DNA of 64,000 nt from Sphingomonas sp. Leaf33 (GTDB lineage: Bacteria; Pseudomonadota; Alphaproteobacteria; Sphingomonadales; Sphingomonadaceae): NCBI RefSeq assembly GCF_001421785.1, contig NZ_LMLB01000001.1, forward strand, positions 559,778-623,777, read 5' to 3'. Each line of letters starts with the position of its first letter. The first letter of the stretch is position 1. A program made the position numbers and the translations under genes. This document shows, piece by piece, positions 16,828 through 24,352 of the stretch. The notes below the pieces were generated by a model. That model had not been told where the DNA came from. It did no database searches and saw nothing but the letters and a program-made list of their open reading frames with translations.

Positions 16828-18179
16828 GCGGCGACCGGCACCGCGCGGCGCTGGCCAAACCCGGTCCACGCCGTCTCTCGGCTCTTGCGCGCGGCATAGG
16901 TGTCGAGCCCGATCTGCGCACCGATCAGCATGTAGACGAACGGCTGGAAGGCGATGGCGATGAAGGCGGCACCCAGCAGATAGACGAAATGCGCGTTCTG
17001 CAGCGCGGCGGCGAGCGGCGCGACCCAGGCGAGGTCGCCGGTTTCCCTGGCATAGCGGCGGCGCAGGATTTCCATCCGGAGCAGGCCGATCAGCTGGATG
17101 ACGATCCACAGGCCCAGCCCGAAATAGCCCTGTTCGCCCAGCATCTCGAAATAGGCGCTGTGGTAGGCGCGACCCGAATCGACCTCCAGCTGCGTGTCGA
17201 CCGTCGCATTGGCGGGCGCGCCTTCGACCTTCACCTTGTCGTAGCGGATCTTGTTCTGGCGATACGCCTCGAACCCGCCGCCCATCGGGTGCGATTTCGC
17301 GTAATCCATCGTCCACTGCCACACCGCCAGGCGGGTCGAGGCTGACGCGTCAGCCTGGTAGGTCTTGATCGTCCCCATCCGCTCGGTGAACGACGACGGC
17401 AGGAACGGGACGGCGGCGATACCGACCGCGGCCATCAGGCTGAGGTAGAGAAACCGCCGCTTCGTATCGCGCAGCAGCAGGACCGCGAGCAGGCCGATGC
17501 ACAGCAGGCCGGTGCGCGTCGAGGTGCCGATCGGGATCAGCAGGCAGGCGAAGATCAGCGCGAAGCTGAATGCCTTCACCCGCCAGTCGGGGACGAAGAT
17601 CGTGCCGAAGCGGGTGAACCACAGGATGATGGGGATGATCGCGATCGCGACCATCGAGATCGTAGAGCCTTCGTACAGCCCCGAGTTATTGTCGACCATC
17701 AGGTTCAGCTGGCCGTAACCGCCGCCCGAGCCCAGCGTCTTGATGCCGCCGACGATGATGATCGACGCCGCCGACAGGATCATGAACAGCAGCAGCGCCT
17801 CGATCCGGAGCTTGGTGCGTAGCGTCAACGGCAGGAAGATCGCGAACGCCAGCGCCTTCCACACCCATTCCCATTTCGACAGCGCCTCCAGCGCGAAATC
17901 GGCGTTGATCGTCGTGTACCAGCAATAGAGCAGCAGGACGGCGAGCAGGCCCTGCCGCGGGGCAAGGCGGGTGTCGGACTTGTCGTCGACCGCGAGCCAC
18001 GCCCCGATCGCCAACGCGACCGCCATCGCGGAAATGGGCACCGCGTTCAGCAGGTAATAGGTCAGCCGCTGCGGCGAGACGATGTCGATGTAGACATAGG
18101 CCAGCACGAAGACGAACGGCCGGCGGAAGCCCGCGGCGAAGAACGCGCCCAGGAACGCGACGAAGATCAGGTCACGCAT
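16824..18179 (-). CDS. Putative O-glycosylation ligase, exosortase A-associated (Wzy/WaaL-like)
   Basis: A 451-residue polytopic protein. The opening MRDLIFVAFLGAFFAAGFRR and VYIDIVSPQRLTYYLL matches the exosortase-A-system O-glycosylation ligase family. The large loop STRLAVWQWTMDYAKSHPMGGGFEAYRQ and RAYHSAYFEMLGEQGYFGLGLW is the Wzy_C ligase signature. It would transfer or polymerise glycan on the periplasmic side. The start at 18179 overlaps the end of a 51-residue gene (ATGCGTGA), implying coupling; a longer in-frame start at 18242 would add a proline-rich stretch unlike homologues. Confidence 0.88.
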   Translation of the reverse strand: MRDLIFVAFLGAFFAAGFRRPFVFVLAYVYIDIVSPQRLTYYLLNAVPISAMAVALAIGAWLAVDDKSDTRLAPRQGLLAVLLLYCWYTTINADFALEALSKWEWVWKALAFAIFLPLTLRTKLRIEALLLFMILSAASIIIVGGIKTLGSGGGYGQLNLMVDNNSGLYEGSTISMVAIAIIPIILWFTRFGTIFVPDWRVKAFSFALIFACLLIPIGTSTRTGLLCIGLLAVLLLRDTKRRFLYLSLMAAVGIAAVPFLPSSFTERMGTIKTYQADASASTRLAVWQWTMDYAKSHPMGGGFEAYRQNKIRYDKVKVEGAPANATVDTQLEVDSGRAYHSAYFEMLGEQGYFGLGLWIVIQLIGLLRMEILRRRYARETGDLAWVAPLAAALQNAHFVYLLGAAFIAIAFQPFVYMLIGAQIGLDTYAARKSRETAWTGFGQRRAVPVAA

Positions 18180-18327
18180 CGCGGCGGCCCCATGTCGATC
18201 GCTTCCTGGGGGCGGGGGCCTCGTCGCGCGGGCCGGCTTCACGATCGAGGTCGGGCCGGCGCAGCAGGTACCAGACCGCCAGCAGCATCAGGCCATGCGT
18301 CAGGCCGAGCGAGAAATTGTCGATCAT
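18172..18327 (-). CDS. 51-residue membrane peptide coupled to the O-glycosylation ligase
   Basis: ATG at 18327 to TGA at 18172. The product starts MIDNFSLGLTHGLMLLAVWY, a short N-terminus and one hydrophobic span (LTHGLMLLAVWYLL), then a charged tail rich in Arg, Asp and Pro. Its last codons overlap the ligase start in ATGCGTGA, an arrangement that usually marks translational coupling. The ribosome site is weak (GAGG about 18 bases up). Short membrane proteins next to exosortase-type ligases are plausible partners, but I know of no assigned function. Confidence 0.55.
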   Translation of the reverse strand: MIDNFSLGLTHGLMLLAVWYLLRRPDLDREAGPRDEAPAPRKRSTWGRRDA

Positions 18328-18350
18328 AAGCCCGAACGCTGCCTCAAAAT

Positions 18351-18441
18351 CCGTTCGGACTGAGCTTGTCGAAGTCCTGTCCTTCTTCGGCGATCCGCGC
18401 GGTCAAGAAGGGCAGTGCTTCGACAGGCTCAGCACGAACGG
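18351..18441. repeat. Dispersed palindromic repeat, full copy
   Basis: Left arm CCGTTCGGACTGAGCTTGTC and right arm GCTTCGACAGGCTCAGCACG (18417-18436) then AACGG are mirror images around a central part with CCTTCTTCGG and AAGAAGGGCAG. It lies between the divergent 51-residue gene and the glycosyltransferase; the rest of this 179-base gap shows nothing else. Confidence 0.85.
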
Positions 18442-18506
18442 GCTGGGGATAGCGCGGACCCGGTTAGCGCGACGTTAAACACCCGCGTGGCAGGACGCGG
18501 GTCGAT

Positions 18507-19745
18507 ATGCGCATCCTCCACCTCCTCGACCACGGCCTGCCGCTGCACAGCGGCTACACCTTTCGCACGCGCGCGATCCTGTCGGCGCAGATGCGGCGCG
18601 GGCACAGCGTCGCGGCGGTCACCGGCCCGCGCCACGGCGACGCCCGCGTAGCCCGCGAGACAATCGACGGCATCGATTTCTACCGCACCGCCTATACGCC
18701 GCACCTGCCCGCGCCCATCGGTGAGCTGGCCGAAATCGCTGCGTTCGCCAGACGCATCGGGCAGGTCGTCGACGACTTCCGCCCCGACGTGCTCCACGCG
18801 CATTCGCCGGTGCTCGATGCGCTGGCGGGGCTGGCCGTGTCGACGCGGCGCGGCATTCCGCTGGTCTATGAAATCCGTGCCTTCTGGGAGGATGCCGCGG
18901 TCGGCAACGGGACCGGGCGCGAGGGATCGGCGAAGTACCGCGCGACTCGCGCGCTGGAGACGTTCGCGGTCAAGCGCGCCGATGCCGTCGCGGTGATCTG
19001 CGAAGGGCTGCGCGGCGACCTGATCGCGCGCGGCATCGACGGGACCAAGATCATGGTGTCGCCCAACGGCGTCGACCTGACCCTGTTCGGCGAACCGCCC
19101 GCGCGCGACGATGCGCTGGCGAGCGAGCTGGGCCTGTCCGACGAGACCATCGGCTTCGTCGGCAGCTTCTACGACTACGAAGGCCTCGACCATCTGATCG
19201 CGGCGATGCCCGACCTGGTCGCGCGACGCCCGAAGCTGAAACTGGTGCTGGTCGGCGGGGGGCCGATGGAAGGGGCCTTGCGCGCGCAGGCCGCGGCGTC
19301 GAGCGCGGGGCACGCGATCCGCTTCGTCGGCCGTGTCGCGCATAGCGAGGTCGAGCGCTATTACGGCGTCATCGACCTGCTGGTCTATCCGCGCCGTCAC
19401 ATGCGGCTGACCGACCTGGTCACGCCGCTGAAACCGCTGGAGGCGATGGCGCAACGCCGGCTGGTCGCCGCATCCGATGTCGGCGGGCACCGCGAGCTGA
19501 TTCGCGAGGGGCTGACCGGCACGCTGTTCGCCCCCGACGATCCTGCCGCATTGGCCGCCGCGGTCGCCGGCGTATTCGCGGATCGCTCAGGGTGGGATGC
19601 CCGCCGCGAGGCCGGCCGCGCCTTTGTCGAAGCCGAGCGCGACTGGGCGACCAATGTCGCTGGCTACGACCCCGTTTACCAAAAGGTGACGCGCGCCGGT
19701 GTAAGGACCAAACCATGGTTACGTTACCGATTCACCGGCCTGTAA
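18507..19745 (+). CDS. Glycosyltransferase, exosortase A system-associated (GT4 type)
   Basis: A 412-residue cytoplasmic GT-B glycosyltransferase. The start MRILHLLDHGLPLHSGYTFR matches the exosortase-A-associated glycosyltransferase family almost word for word. It also has DVLHAHSPVLDALAGL, VYEIRAFWEDAAVG, VSPNGVDLTLF, IGFVGSFYDYEGLDHLI and a C-terminal TPLKPLEAMAQRRLVAASDVGGHRE with the E-x7-E type nucleotide-sugar motif. It probably adds a sugar to the glycan exported and joined by the ligase encoded divergently at 16824-18179. The downstream gene overlaps its end by 31 bases. Confidence 0.92.
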   Translation: MRILHLLDHGLPLHSGYTFRTRAILSAQMRRGHSVAAVTGPRHGDARVARETIDGIDFYRTAYTPHLPAPIGELAEIAAFARRIGQVVDDFRPDVLHAHSPVLDALAGLAVSTRRGIPLVYEIRAFWEDAAVGNGTGREGSAKYRATRALETFAVKRADAVAVICEGLRGDLIARGIDGTKIMVSPNGVDLTLFGEPPARDDALASELGLSDETIGFVGSFYDYEGLDHLIAAMPDLVARRPKLKLVLVGGGPMEGALRAQAAASSAGHAIRFVGRVAHSEVERYYGVIDLLVYPRRHMRLTDLVTPLKPLEAMAQRRLVAASDVGGHRELIREGLTGTLFAPDDPAALAAAVAGVFADRSGWDARREAGRAFVEAERDWATNVAGYDPVYQKVTRAGVRTKPWLRYRFTGL

Positions 19746-20506
19746 CGCTGGCGCTGACCCCGTCGCTGGGCGTCGCTGCTGCGGCGTGTGCCGCGACGAT
19801 CTGCCTGGTGCTGCCCTCGGCCGTACTCGAGACGATCGTGCTGAACAGCGGCATCCCCGCAATCCTGCCCGCGGCCGAACCGCCGCTCGGCTACACTGCG
19901 CGCGTCGCGCTGGCGATGATCCTGGGCGGCGCAGCCGGCGCCGTCGTCTGGCTGGCGGCGTATCTGGCGTTCGGCGGCGACGGCATCGTCACGCTGAAGC
20001 CGCGCGTGCGGAGCCCCAAGCCGGTATCGACCGTCGATTCGGCGTCGCCCGCCCCGGTGCTGCGCCGCGCCGATGCGCATCCCGATGCGCCTGCGCGCGC
20101 GCCGCTCAATGCGACGCAGGAACTGGGCGCGTGGTTTCAGGACGCCTCGAAACGTCCGCCGGCCGAGCGTGCGCTGCCCAGGGATCTCGACGCCCCGCTG
20201 GCCGCCTTCGATCCCGCCGCGATCCCCGCGGTTCCTGCCGAGCCGCAACCGGCACTCGCGTCCTTGCAGCCGCGGCCGATCGCCGCCGCCGACCTCGAAC
20301 CCGGCGAGCGGATCGACGCGTTCGAACTGGCGCGGCCTGCGGTCCGCACCGACACCGCCCCGATCGCGGCGCCGCGGACCGATGCGACGATCCACGCGCT
20401 GCTCGACCGGCTGGAACGGGGCGTCGCCGCCCGTCGCCAGGCCGATCCGGCGCGACCGTCGGTCGTCGGCGCGCTCGACGAACTGCGCCAGCTGGCGCGG
20501 CGGTAG
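19715..20506 (+). CDS. Membrane protein of unknown function with two N-terminal spans
   Basis: A 263-residue protein whose ATG at 19715, behind GTAAGGACC, lies inside the glycosyltransferase gene in another frame, giving a 31-base overlap. Two hydrophobic segments are seen (LGVAAAACAATICLVL, about residues 18-35, and VALAMILGGAAGAVVWLAAYLAF, about 64-86). The remaining 175 residues are low-complexity, rich in Ala and Pro, with a final helix HALLDRLERGVAARR and LDELRQLARR. I do not recognise it; the tail looks disordered. Coupling to the glycosyltransferase suggests a link to polysaccharide or envelope work. Confidence 0.78.
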   Translation: MVTLPIHRPVTLALTPSLGVAAAACAATICLVLPSAVLETIVLNSGIPAILPAAEPPLGYTARVALAMILGGAAGAVVWLAAYLAFGGDGIVTLKPRVRSPKPVSTVDSASPAPVLRRADAHPDAPARAPLNATQELGAWFQDASKRPPAERALPRDLDAPLAAFDPAAIPAVPAEPQPALASLQPRPIAAADLEPGERIDAFELARPAVRTDTAPIAAPRTDATIHALLDRLERGVAARRQADPARPSVVGALDELRQLARR

Positions 20507-20521
20507 CGAAACGGACGGGGC

Positions 20522-20836
20522 TTACACTCCATCCTCGACCGTCAGGATTTCCACCACGGCGCGGGATTCGCCGGATGCATGATGCTGCTCGACCAGGACC
20601 ACGTCGGCGACCAGATGCGCCGGCATCGGCAGGTCGGCCTCCGCGAGTCCCGCCAGCCAGTCCCGCGCGCCCGCGCCGGCCACCATCACCTCCAGCCGAT
20701 GCCGCGCCCCGGCAAAGGTCGCGCTTGCCCAGCGGGTCGACCGGATCGTCGCGATCGTCAGGGTGACGCCCGCCATGCCGGCATCCTTCACCAGCGCGCG
20801 TTCCAGCCGTGTCGCGGCGGTTGCGCGGCCGGTCAT
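20522..20836 (-). CDS. 104-residue protein of unknown function in LexA-box module
   Basis: The ATG at 20836 overlaps the stop of the 60-residue gene upstream in ATGA. The product begins with a basic helix (ATAATRLERALVKDAG) and then alternating strands (VTLTIATIRSTRWASATF, RHRLEVMVAG, HLVADVVLVEQHHASGESRAVVEILTVE). No membrane segment or signal is present. I do not recognise the family; it may be restricted to sphingomonads. It is the second gene of a two-gene unit whose upstream region carries a LexA-type box, so damage-inducible expression is possible. Confidence 0.72.
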   Translation of the reverse strand: MTGRATAATRLERALVKDAGMAGVTLTIATIRSTRWASATFAGARHRLEVMVAGAGARDWLAGLAEADLPMPAHLVADVVLVEQHHASGESRAVVEILTVEDGV

Positions 20837-21015
20837 CGCATCCCCTCCGGATGCGCGGCGATGAAGGCTTCGATCCGCGCCACCGTCTCCGCCCGCGGCT
20901 GACGCCCGGCGATCAGGTCGTCGACCAGCCGGGGATCGTTGATCGTGCGGCGCCCGAAGGATGTCGGTCGCATCCCCGTGCATCGCAGATAACGCCGAAC
21001 CGTGTTCACCAACAT
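20833..21015 (-). CDS. 60-residue helix-turn-helix-like small protein
   Basis: ATG at 21015 behind GGAGG with 5-base spacing. The sequence has FGRRTINDPRLVDDLIAGRQPRAETVARIEAFI, which resembles the compact XRE-like helix-turn-helix small proteins of alphaproteobacteria (D-P-x-L/F-V-x-D-L-x-x-G-R-x-P). An in-frame TTG 12 bases upstream is a less likely start since it overlaps the ribosome site. It is coupled by ATGA to the 104-residue gene. The LexA-type box at 21045-21059 lies 30 bases before the start. Confidence 0.75.
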   Translation of the reverse strand: MLVNTVRRYLRCTGMRPTSFGRRTINDPRLVDDLIAGRQPRAETVARIEAFIAAHPEGMR

Positions 21016-21044
21016 CCTGTCCTCCAAAGACTCGCAACCTCAAT

Positions 21045-21059
21045 GTTCCACTAATGTTC
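21045..21059. promoter_or_regulatory. LexA-type box, GTTC-N7-GTTC
   Basis: GTTC at 21045-21048 and GTTC at 21056-21059, exactly seven bases apart, each preceded by AAT. This is the direct-repeat SOS operator known for alphaproteobacterial LexA. It lies in the 95-base gap between the divergent small-gene unit (start 21015) and the S24 regulator gene (start 21111), and could control either or both. Confidence 0.65.
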
Positions 21060-21080
21060 TCGATGAATTTCCAACTTGTC

Positions 21081-21094
21081 TAGGATATTTCCTA
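21081..21094. promoter_or_regulatory. Inverted repeat before the S24 regulator, possible operator
   Basis: TAGGA, 4 bases, TCCTA forms a perfect 5-bp dyad 17 bases upstream of the S24 regulator start. Its place suits an autoregulatory operator, but the dyad is short and there is no direct support. Confidence 0.35.
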
Positions 21095-21110
21095 CAGATA
21101 TTGTGCCGCT

Positions 21111-21725
21111 ATGGACCCAATCGACCAACGCGCCGTGCTGGACGGCCTGATCGCCCGTGACGGTGTCAGCCTGTCGACGCTGTCACGCATGGTCGGGCGC
21201 AACGCGGCGTGGATGCAGCAGTATCTGCGGCGGGGGACGCCGCGCCTGTTGCCCGAGCGCGAACGCGGTCTGATCGCCGGGTTCTTCGGGGTGGACGAGG
21301 CGGTGCTGGGTGGCGCGACGCTGCCGACGATCGTCCGCGTGCCGCGCCTGGCGGTGTCGGTGTCGGCGGGGCCGGGGCGGCTGGTGACGAGCGAAGCGAC
21401 GGTCGCGAGTGCGGGCTATGCCGCCGAGGATCTAGCGCGGCTGGGCATCCGGGCAAGCGATGCCGCTATCCTGGACGTGCGCGGCGAATCGATGCAGCCG
21501 ACGCTGATCGATGGCGATCGCATCCTGGTCGATCGCGGCCAGCGCGTGCCGGGGCGCAAGACCGCGATCTGGGTGCTGCGCTGCGAGGACGAGTTGCTGG
21601 TCAAGCGGCTGGTGCGCGATGGCGACCAGTGGCGCATCCTGAGCGACAATGCGCCCGAGCGCCGGATGCCGCTGGCGCAGGTCGCGGTGCTGGGTCGCGT
21701 CGTCGAACTGGTGCGGCGGCTATAG
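21111..21725 (+). CDS. S24 family (LexA/CI-like) transcriptional regulator
   Basis: A 204-residue protein with an N-terminal DNA-binding region (residues about 8-48, GVSLSTLSRMVGRNAAWMQQYLRRGTP) and a C-terminal S24 peptidase-like domain. Ser127 in RGESMQPTLIDGDRILVD and Lys165 in DELLVKRL form the Ser-Lys dyad. An Ala86-Gly87 pair in SVSAGPGR sits where LexA and CI cleave themselves. Spacing from Ala to Ser (41) and Ser to Lys (38) is near that of CI and LexA. It may be a RecA-sensitive repressor of the divergent small-gene unit or of itself; it is not the genome's main LexA, which has a winged-helix domain. Confidence 0.88.
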   Translation: MDPIDQRAVLDGLIARDGVSLSTLSRMVGRNAAWMQQYLRRGTPRLLPERERGLIAGFFGVDEAVLGGATLPTIVRVPRLAVSVSAGPGRLVTSEATVASAGYAAEDLARLGIRASDAAILDVRGESMQPTLIDGDRILVDRGQRVPGRKTAIWVLRCEDELLVKRLVRDGDQWRILSDNAPERRMPLAQVAVLGRVVELVRRL

Positions 21726-21762
21726 CCTGTCGCGGTTCCGCGTCGGCGGGCGCGCAGCGGGA

Positions 21763-21945
21763 TCAGCTTCTACGTCTGTCGCGCAGGTACAGCAGCACGC
21801 CGACGGCGATTCCCGCGAGCGCGCCGCCAATGAACCCCAGCGTCACCTGCCCCGTCGCCAGCCCGATCACGACGCCTGCGACCAGCAGCAGGATGAACGG
21901 CGCGCCGGCGCCAACGGGCTCGCGGGTAGGGGGTGTGTCGGCCAT
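21763..21945 (-). CDS. 60-residue two-span membrane protein
   Basis: The ATG at 21945 opens MADTPPTREPVGAG, then two hydrophobic helices separated by a short turn (FILLLVAGVVIGLATG and LGFIGGALAGIAVGVLLYL) and a basic end RDRRRS. No clear function. It converges on the S24 gene. Confidence 0.6.
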   Translation of the reverse strand: MADTPPTREPVGAGAPFILLLVAGVVIGLATGQVTLGFIGGALAGIAVGVLLYLRDRRRS

Positions 21946-22107
21946 GGTGAATGCGCTGTGCCATGTCCCGCTTCCGGACGCCACCGTCCCGTTACGGGAT
22001 GTCCGGGACGCCGCCGGACGTGTCCGGGCAGGGGCATTAACCCTCGTATCCCGCGGCCGGCGGGGCAAACCCTGTATCTGGCACGCCCATTGGAACGTGT
22101 GCGGGCG

Positions 22108-22341
22108 ATGTACTTCGACGAAATCCTCGATATGCCCCTGCCGTATCTGGCGGGCCCCCAGGCCATTGCCGATGCGGACGCGCTGCTGGCCGAACATGGC
22201 GACGACGCCGGGATGGAAGCCGCGGCGCGCGCCGAGCACAGCCGCGACCAGGGCAATGCCGTGCAATTCTGCCACTGGCGCCAGATCGAGCGGCTGATCG
22301 TGCTGCTGGCGAGCGGGGACGTGGTCGGCACCGTCCACTAA
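22108..22341 (+). CDS. 77-residue cytoplasmic protein, sphingomonad-type short family
   Basis: ATG at 22108. The sequence includes DADALLAEHGDDAGMEAAARAEHSRDQGNAVQFCHWRQIERLIVLLASGDVVGTVH. The FCHWRQIERLI core followed by a C-terminal GTVH resembles a short family found in Sphingomonadales (possibly DUF6961; not certain). GTG and TTG codons a few positions upstream could also serve as starts. No role known. It ends 40 bases before tamA. Confidence 0.68.
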   Translation: MYFDEILDMPLPYLAGPQAIADADALLAEHGDDAGMEAAARAEHSRDQGNAVQFCHWRQIERLIVLLASGDVVGTVH

Positions 22342-22381
22342 TCGATTGTCTGCCCTGACACGCCCGCGCTAGAGACGGGGG

Positions 22382-24352
22382 ATGACCGGGCCCGTCCGCC
22401 GGCACCGCGCGCTGGCCTGTTGCCTGGCGTTCGTGCCGTTTCCCGCCCTTGCCCAGAGCGTGTCGCCCGCGCCGCAGACCCCCGCGCCTGCACCGCAGGG
22501 GGGAAGCGATACGCTCGACCCGATGTCGCCGATGACCGACATCCCCGGCATCGGCGTCGACTGGCCCGATCTGTCGAAAGCGCCGGCGGCGACCGATCCG
22601 GCATCGGACGCACGCGCCGATCTCGCGGCCGAGACGCGCTACAGCTACACGATCACCGGCATCGATGCGGTCGTGAGTCCGTTGCTGCGCGAGCGGTTCG
22701 ACGCCGCATCCGTCCTGCGCGCCAACCGCGGCGACCCGGCCAACGCCGCGCAGATCGACCGGCGCGCGCGAGAGGACGCGGGGCTGCTGGAAACGCTGTT
22801 GAAGGCGGAGGGCTATTACGACGCGCGCATCGCGACGCGGGTCGAGCCGAGCGGCGGCGCGGTCGCCGTGACGCTCGATGTCGATGCCGGGCCGCTGTAC
22901 CGCTTCGGCGGCGTGACCCTGGCCGGGGTCGAGCAGGCCGGGCCCAAAGCCGACGACCTGCGTGCCGCCTTCGGCTTGACGCCGCAGGCGCCGGTCAACA
23001 GCGACCAGATCGCCGCCGCCACCGACCGGCTGAAGACCGCGGTCGGCGAGGAGGGATTCGCCTTCGCCAAGGTCGGCGAGCCCGAGATCGTCGTCGATCG
23101 CGCGGCACGCACCGCGACGCTGGACCTGGCCGTCGCCCCGGGCACCGAACGCCGCTTCGGCCGCGTGACGATGACCGACACGCGCATCTTCGGCCCCGAT
23201 CACGTCCAGGACATCGCGCGGTTCGTGCCGGGACAGGCTTTTACCGAAAGCGCGCTGGTCGATCTGCGCCGCGCGCTGATCCAGACGGGACTCGTCTCGT
23301 CGGCGAAGGTCGAGACGGTCGAGGGAGCGACGCCCGGCACGGTCGATGTCGCGGTGGCGCTGGAACCTGCGCCTCCGCGGACGATCGCGGGCGAGCTCGG
23401 CTACGGCACCGGCGAAGGCGCGCGCGCGGAGCTCAGCTGGACACATCGCAACCTGTTCCCGCCCGAAGGCGCACTGACCGTGCGCGGGGTGCTGGGCACG
23501 CGCGAGCAACTCGGCGCGCTGGTCTTCCGCCGCAACAATTTCCAGGGTCGCGACCGCGTCCTGACCGCGCAGCTGAGCGCCGCGCATACCGAACGCGACG
23601 CGTATCAAGCCGATACGCTGCAATTGTCGGGCTCGCTGGAGCGCCAGACCAACATCTTCTTCCAGAAGACCTGGACATGGTCGCTGGGCACGGAGCTGGT
23701 CGCGACGGACGAACGCGATGTCATACTGGATACCGGCCAGCCGCGGCGACAAACCTATTTCATCGCCGCATCGCCGACCAGCCTGACCTATGACGGGTCC
23801 GACGACCTGCTCAATCCGACCAACGGTTTCCGCCTGAGCGGACGGTTCAGCCCCGAACTGTCGCTGGTCGGCAGCGTGTTCGGCTATGCCCGCATCCAGG
23901 TCGACGGCAGCGTGTACCGCCCGGTCACCGACAGTGTCGTGCTGGCCGGGCGGGTGCGGCTGGGCACCATCGCCGGCGCACCGCGCGATGCCATCGCGCC
24001 GTCGCGGCGCTTCTACGCCGGCGGTGGCGCGTCGGTGCGCGGTTACGGCTTCCAGTCGATCGGCCCGCGCGACCCGAACAACGACCCGATCGGCGGGCGC
24101 AGCATCACCGAGTTCTCGATCGAGGCGCGGGTCAAGGCGTTCGGCAATTTCGGCGTCGTGCCGTTCTTCGATGCCGGCAACATCTACACCTCGCCGCTGC
24201 CGCAATTCTCGCGCTTCCGCTACGGCGCGGGCCTTGGCTTGCGCTATTATTCGAACTTCGGGCCGATCCGCATCGATGTCGGCACGCCGCTGAACCCGCA
24301 GCCGGGCGATCCTCGGATCGGCGTCTACGTATCGCTGGGGCAGGCGTTTTGA
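22382..24352 (+). CDS. tamA: Outer-membrane translocation and assembly module TamA (BamA/Omp85 family)
   Basis: A 656-residue outer-membrane protein. Residues 1-24 are a signal peptide ending ALAQ. About residues 80-340 hold POTRA-like repeats (YSYTITGIDAVVSPLLRERFD, EGYYDARIATRVE, GPLYRFGGVTL, LRRALIQTGLVSSAKVE). The 16-strand barrel occupies the rest, with RRFYAGGGASVRGYGFQSIGP containing the VRGY loop motif, FFDAGNIYTSPLPQ and a final LGQAF ending in Phe, as in Omp85 proteins. It pairs with TamB to insert outer-membrane proteins or move phospholipid. Its stop overlaps the tamB start by four bases. Confidence 0.95.
   Translation: MTGPVRRHRALACCLAFVPFPALAQSVSPAPQTPAPAPQGGSDTLDPMSPMTDIPGIGVDWPDLSKAPAATDPASDARADLAAETRYSYTITGIDAVVSPLLRERFDAASVLRANRGDPANAAQIDRRAREDAGLLETLLKAEGYYDARIATRVEPSGGAVAVTLDVDAGPLYRFGGVTLAGVEQAGPKADDLRAAFGLTPQAPVNSDQIAAATDRLKTAVGEEGFAFAKVGEPEIVVDRAARTATLDLAVAPGTERRFGRVTMTDTRIFGPDHVQDIARFVPGQAFTESALVDLRRALIQTGLVSSAKVETVEGATPGTVDVAVALEPAPPRTIAGELGYGTGEGARAELSWTHRNLFPPEGALTVRGVLGTREQLGALVFRRNNFQGRDRVLTAQLSAAHTERDAYQADTLQLSGSLERQTNIFFQKTWTWSLGTELVATDERDVILDTGQPRRQTYFIAASPTSLTYDGSDDLLNPTNGFRLSGRFSPELSLVGSVFGYARIQVDGSVYRPVTDSVVLAGRVRLGTIAGAPRDAIAPSRRFYAGGGASVRGYGFQSIGPRDPNNDPIGGRSITEFSIEARVKAFGNFGVVPFFDAGNIYTSPLPQFSRFRYGAGLGLRYYSNFGPIRIDVGTPLNPQPGDPRIGVYVSLGQAF

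Noticed and set aside
20522..21015. Classical toxin-antitoxin pair
   Set aside because: Size and ATGA coupling fit, but neither protein matches a known toxin; kept as unknown module under a possible LexA box.
21111..21725. Being the genome's main LexA
   Set aside because: The N-terminal region is not the LexA winged helix, and length and order resemble CI/S24 regulators of other types.
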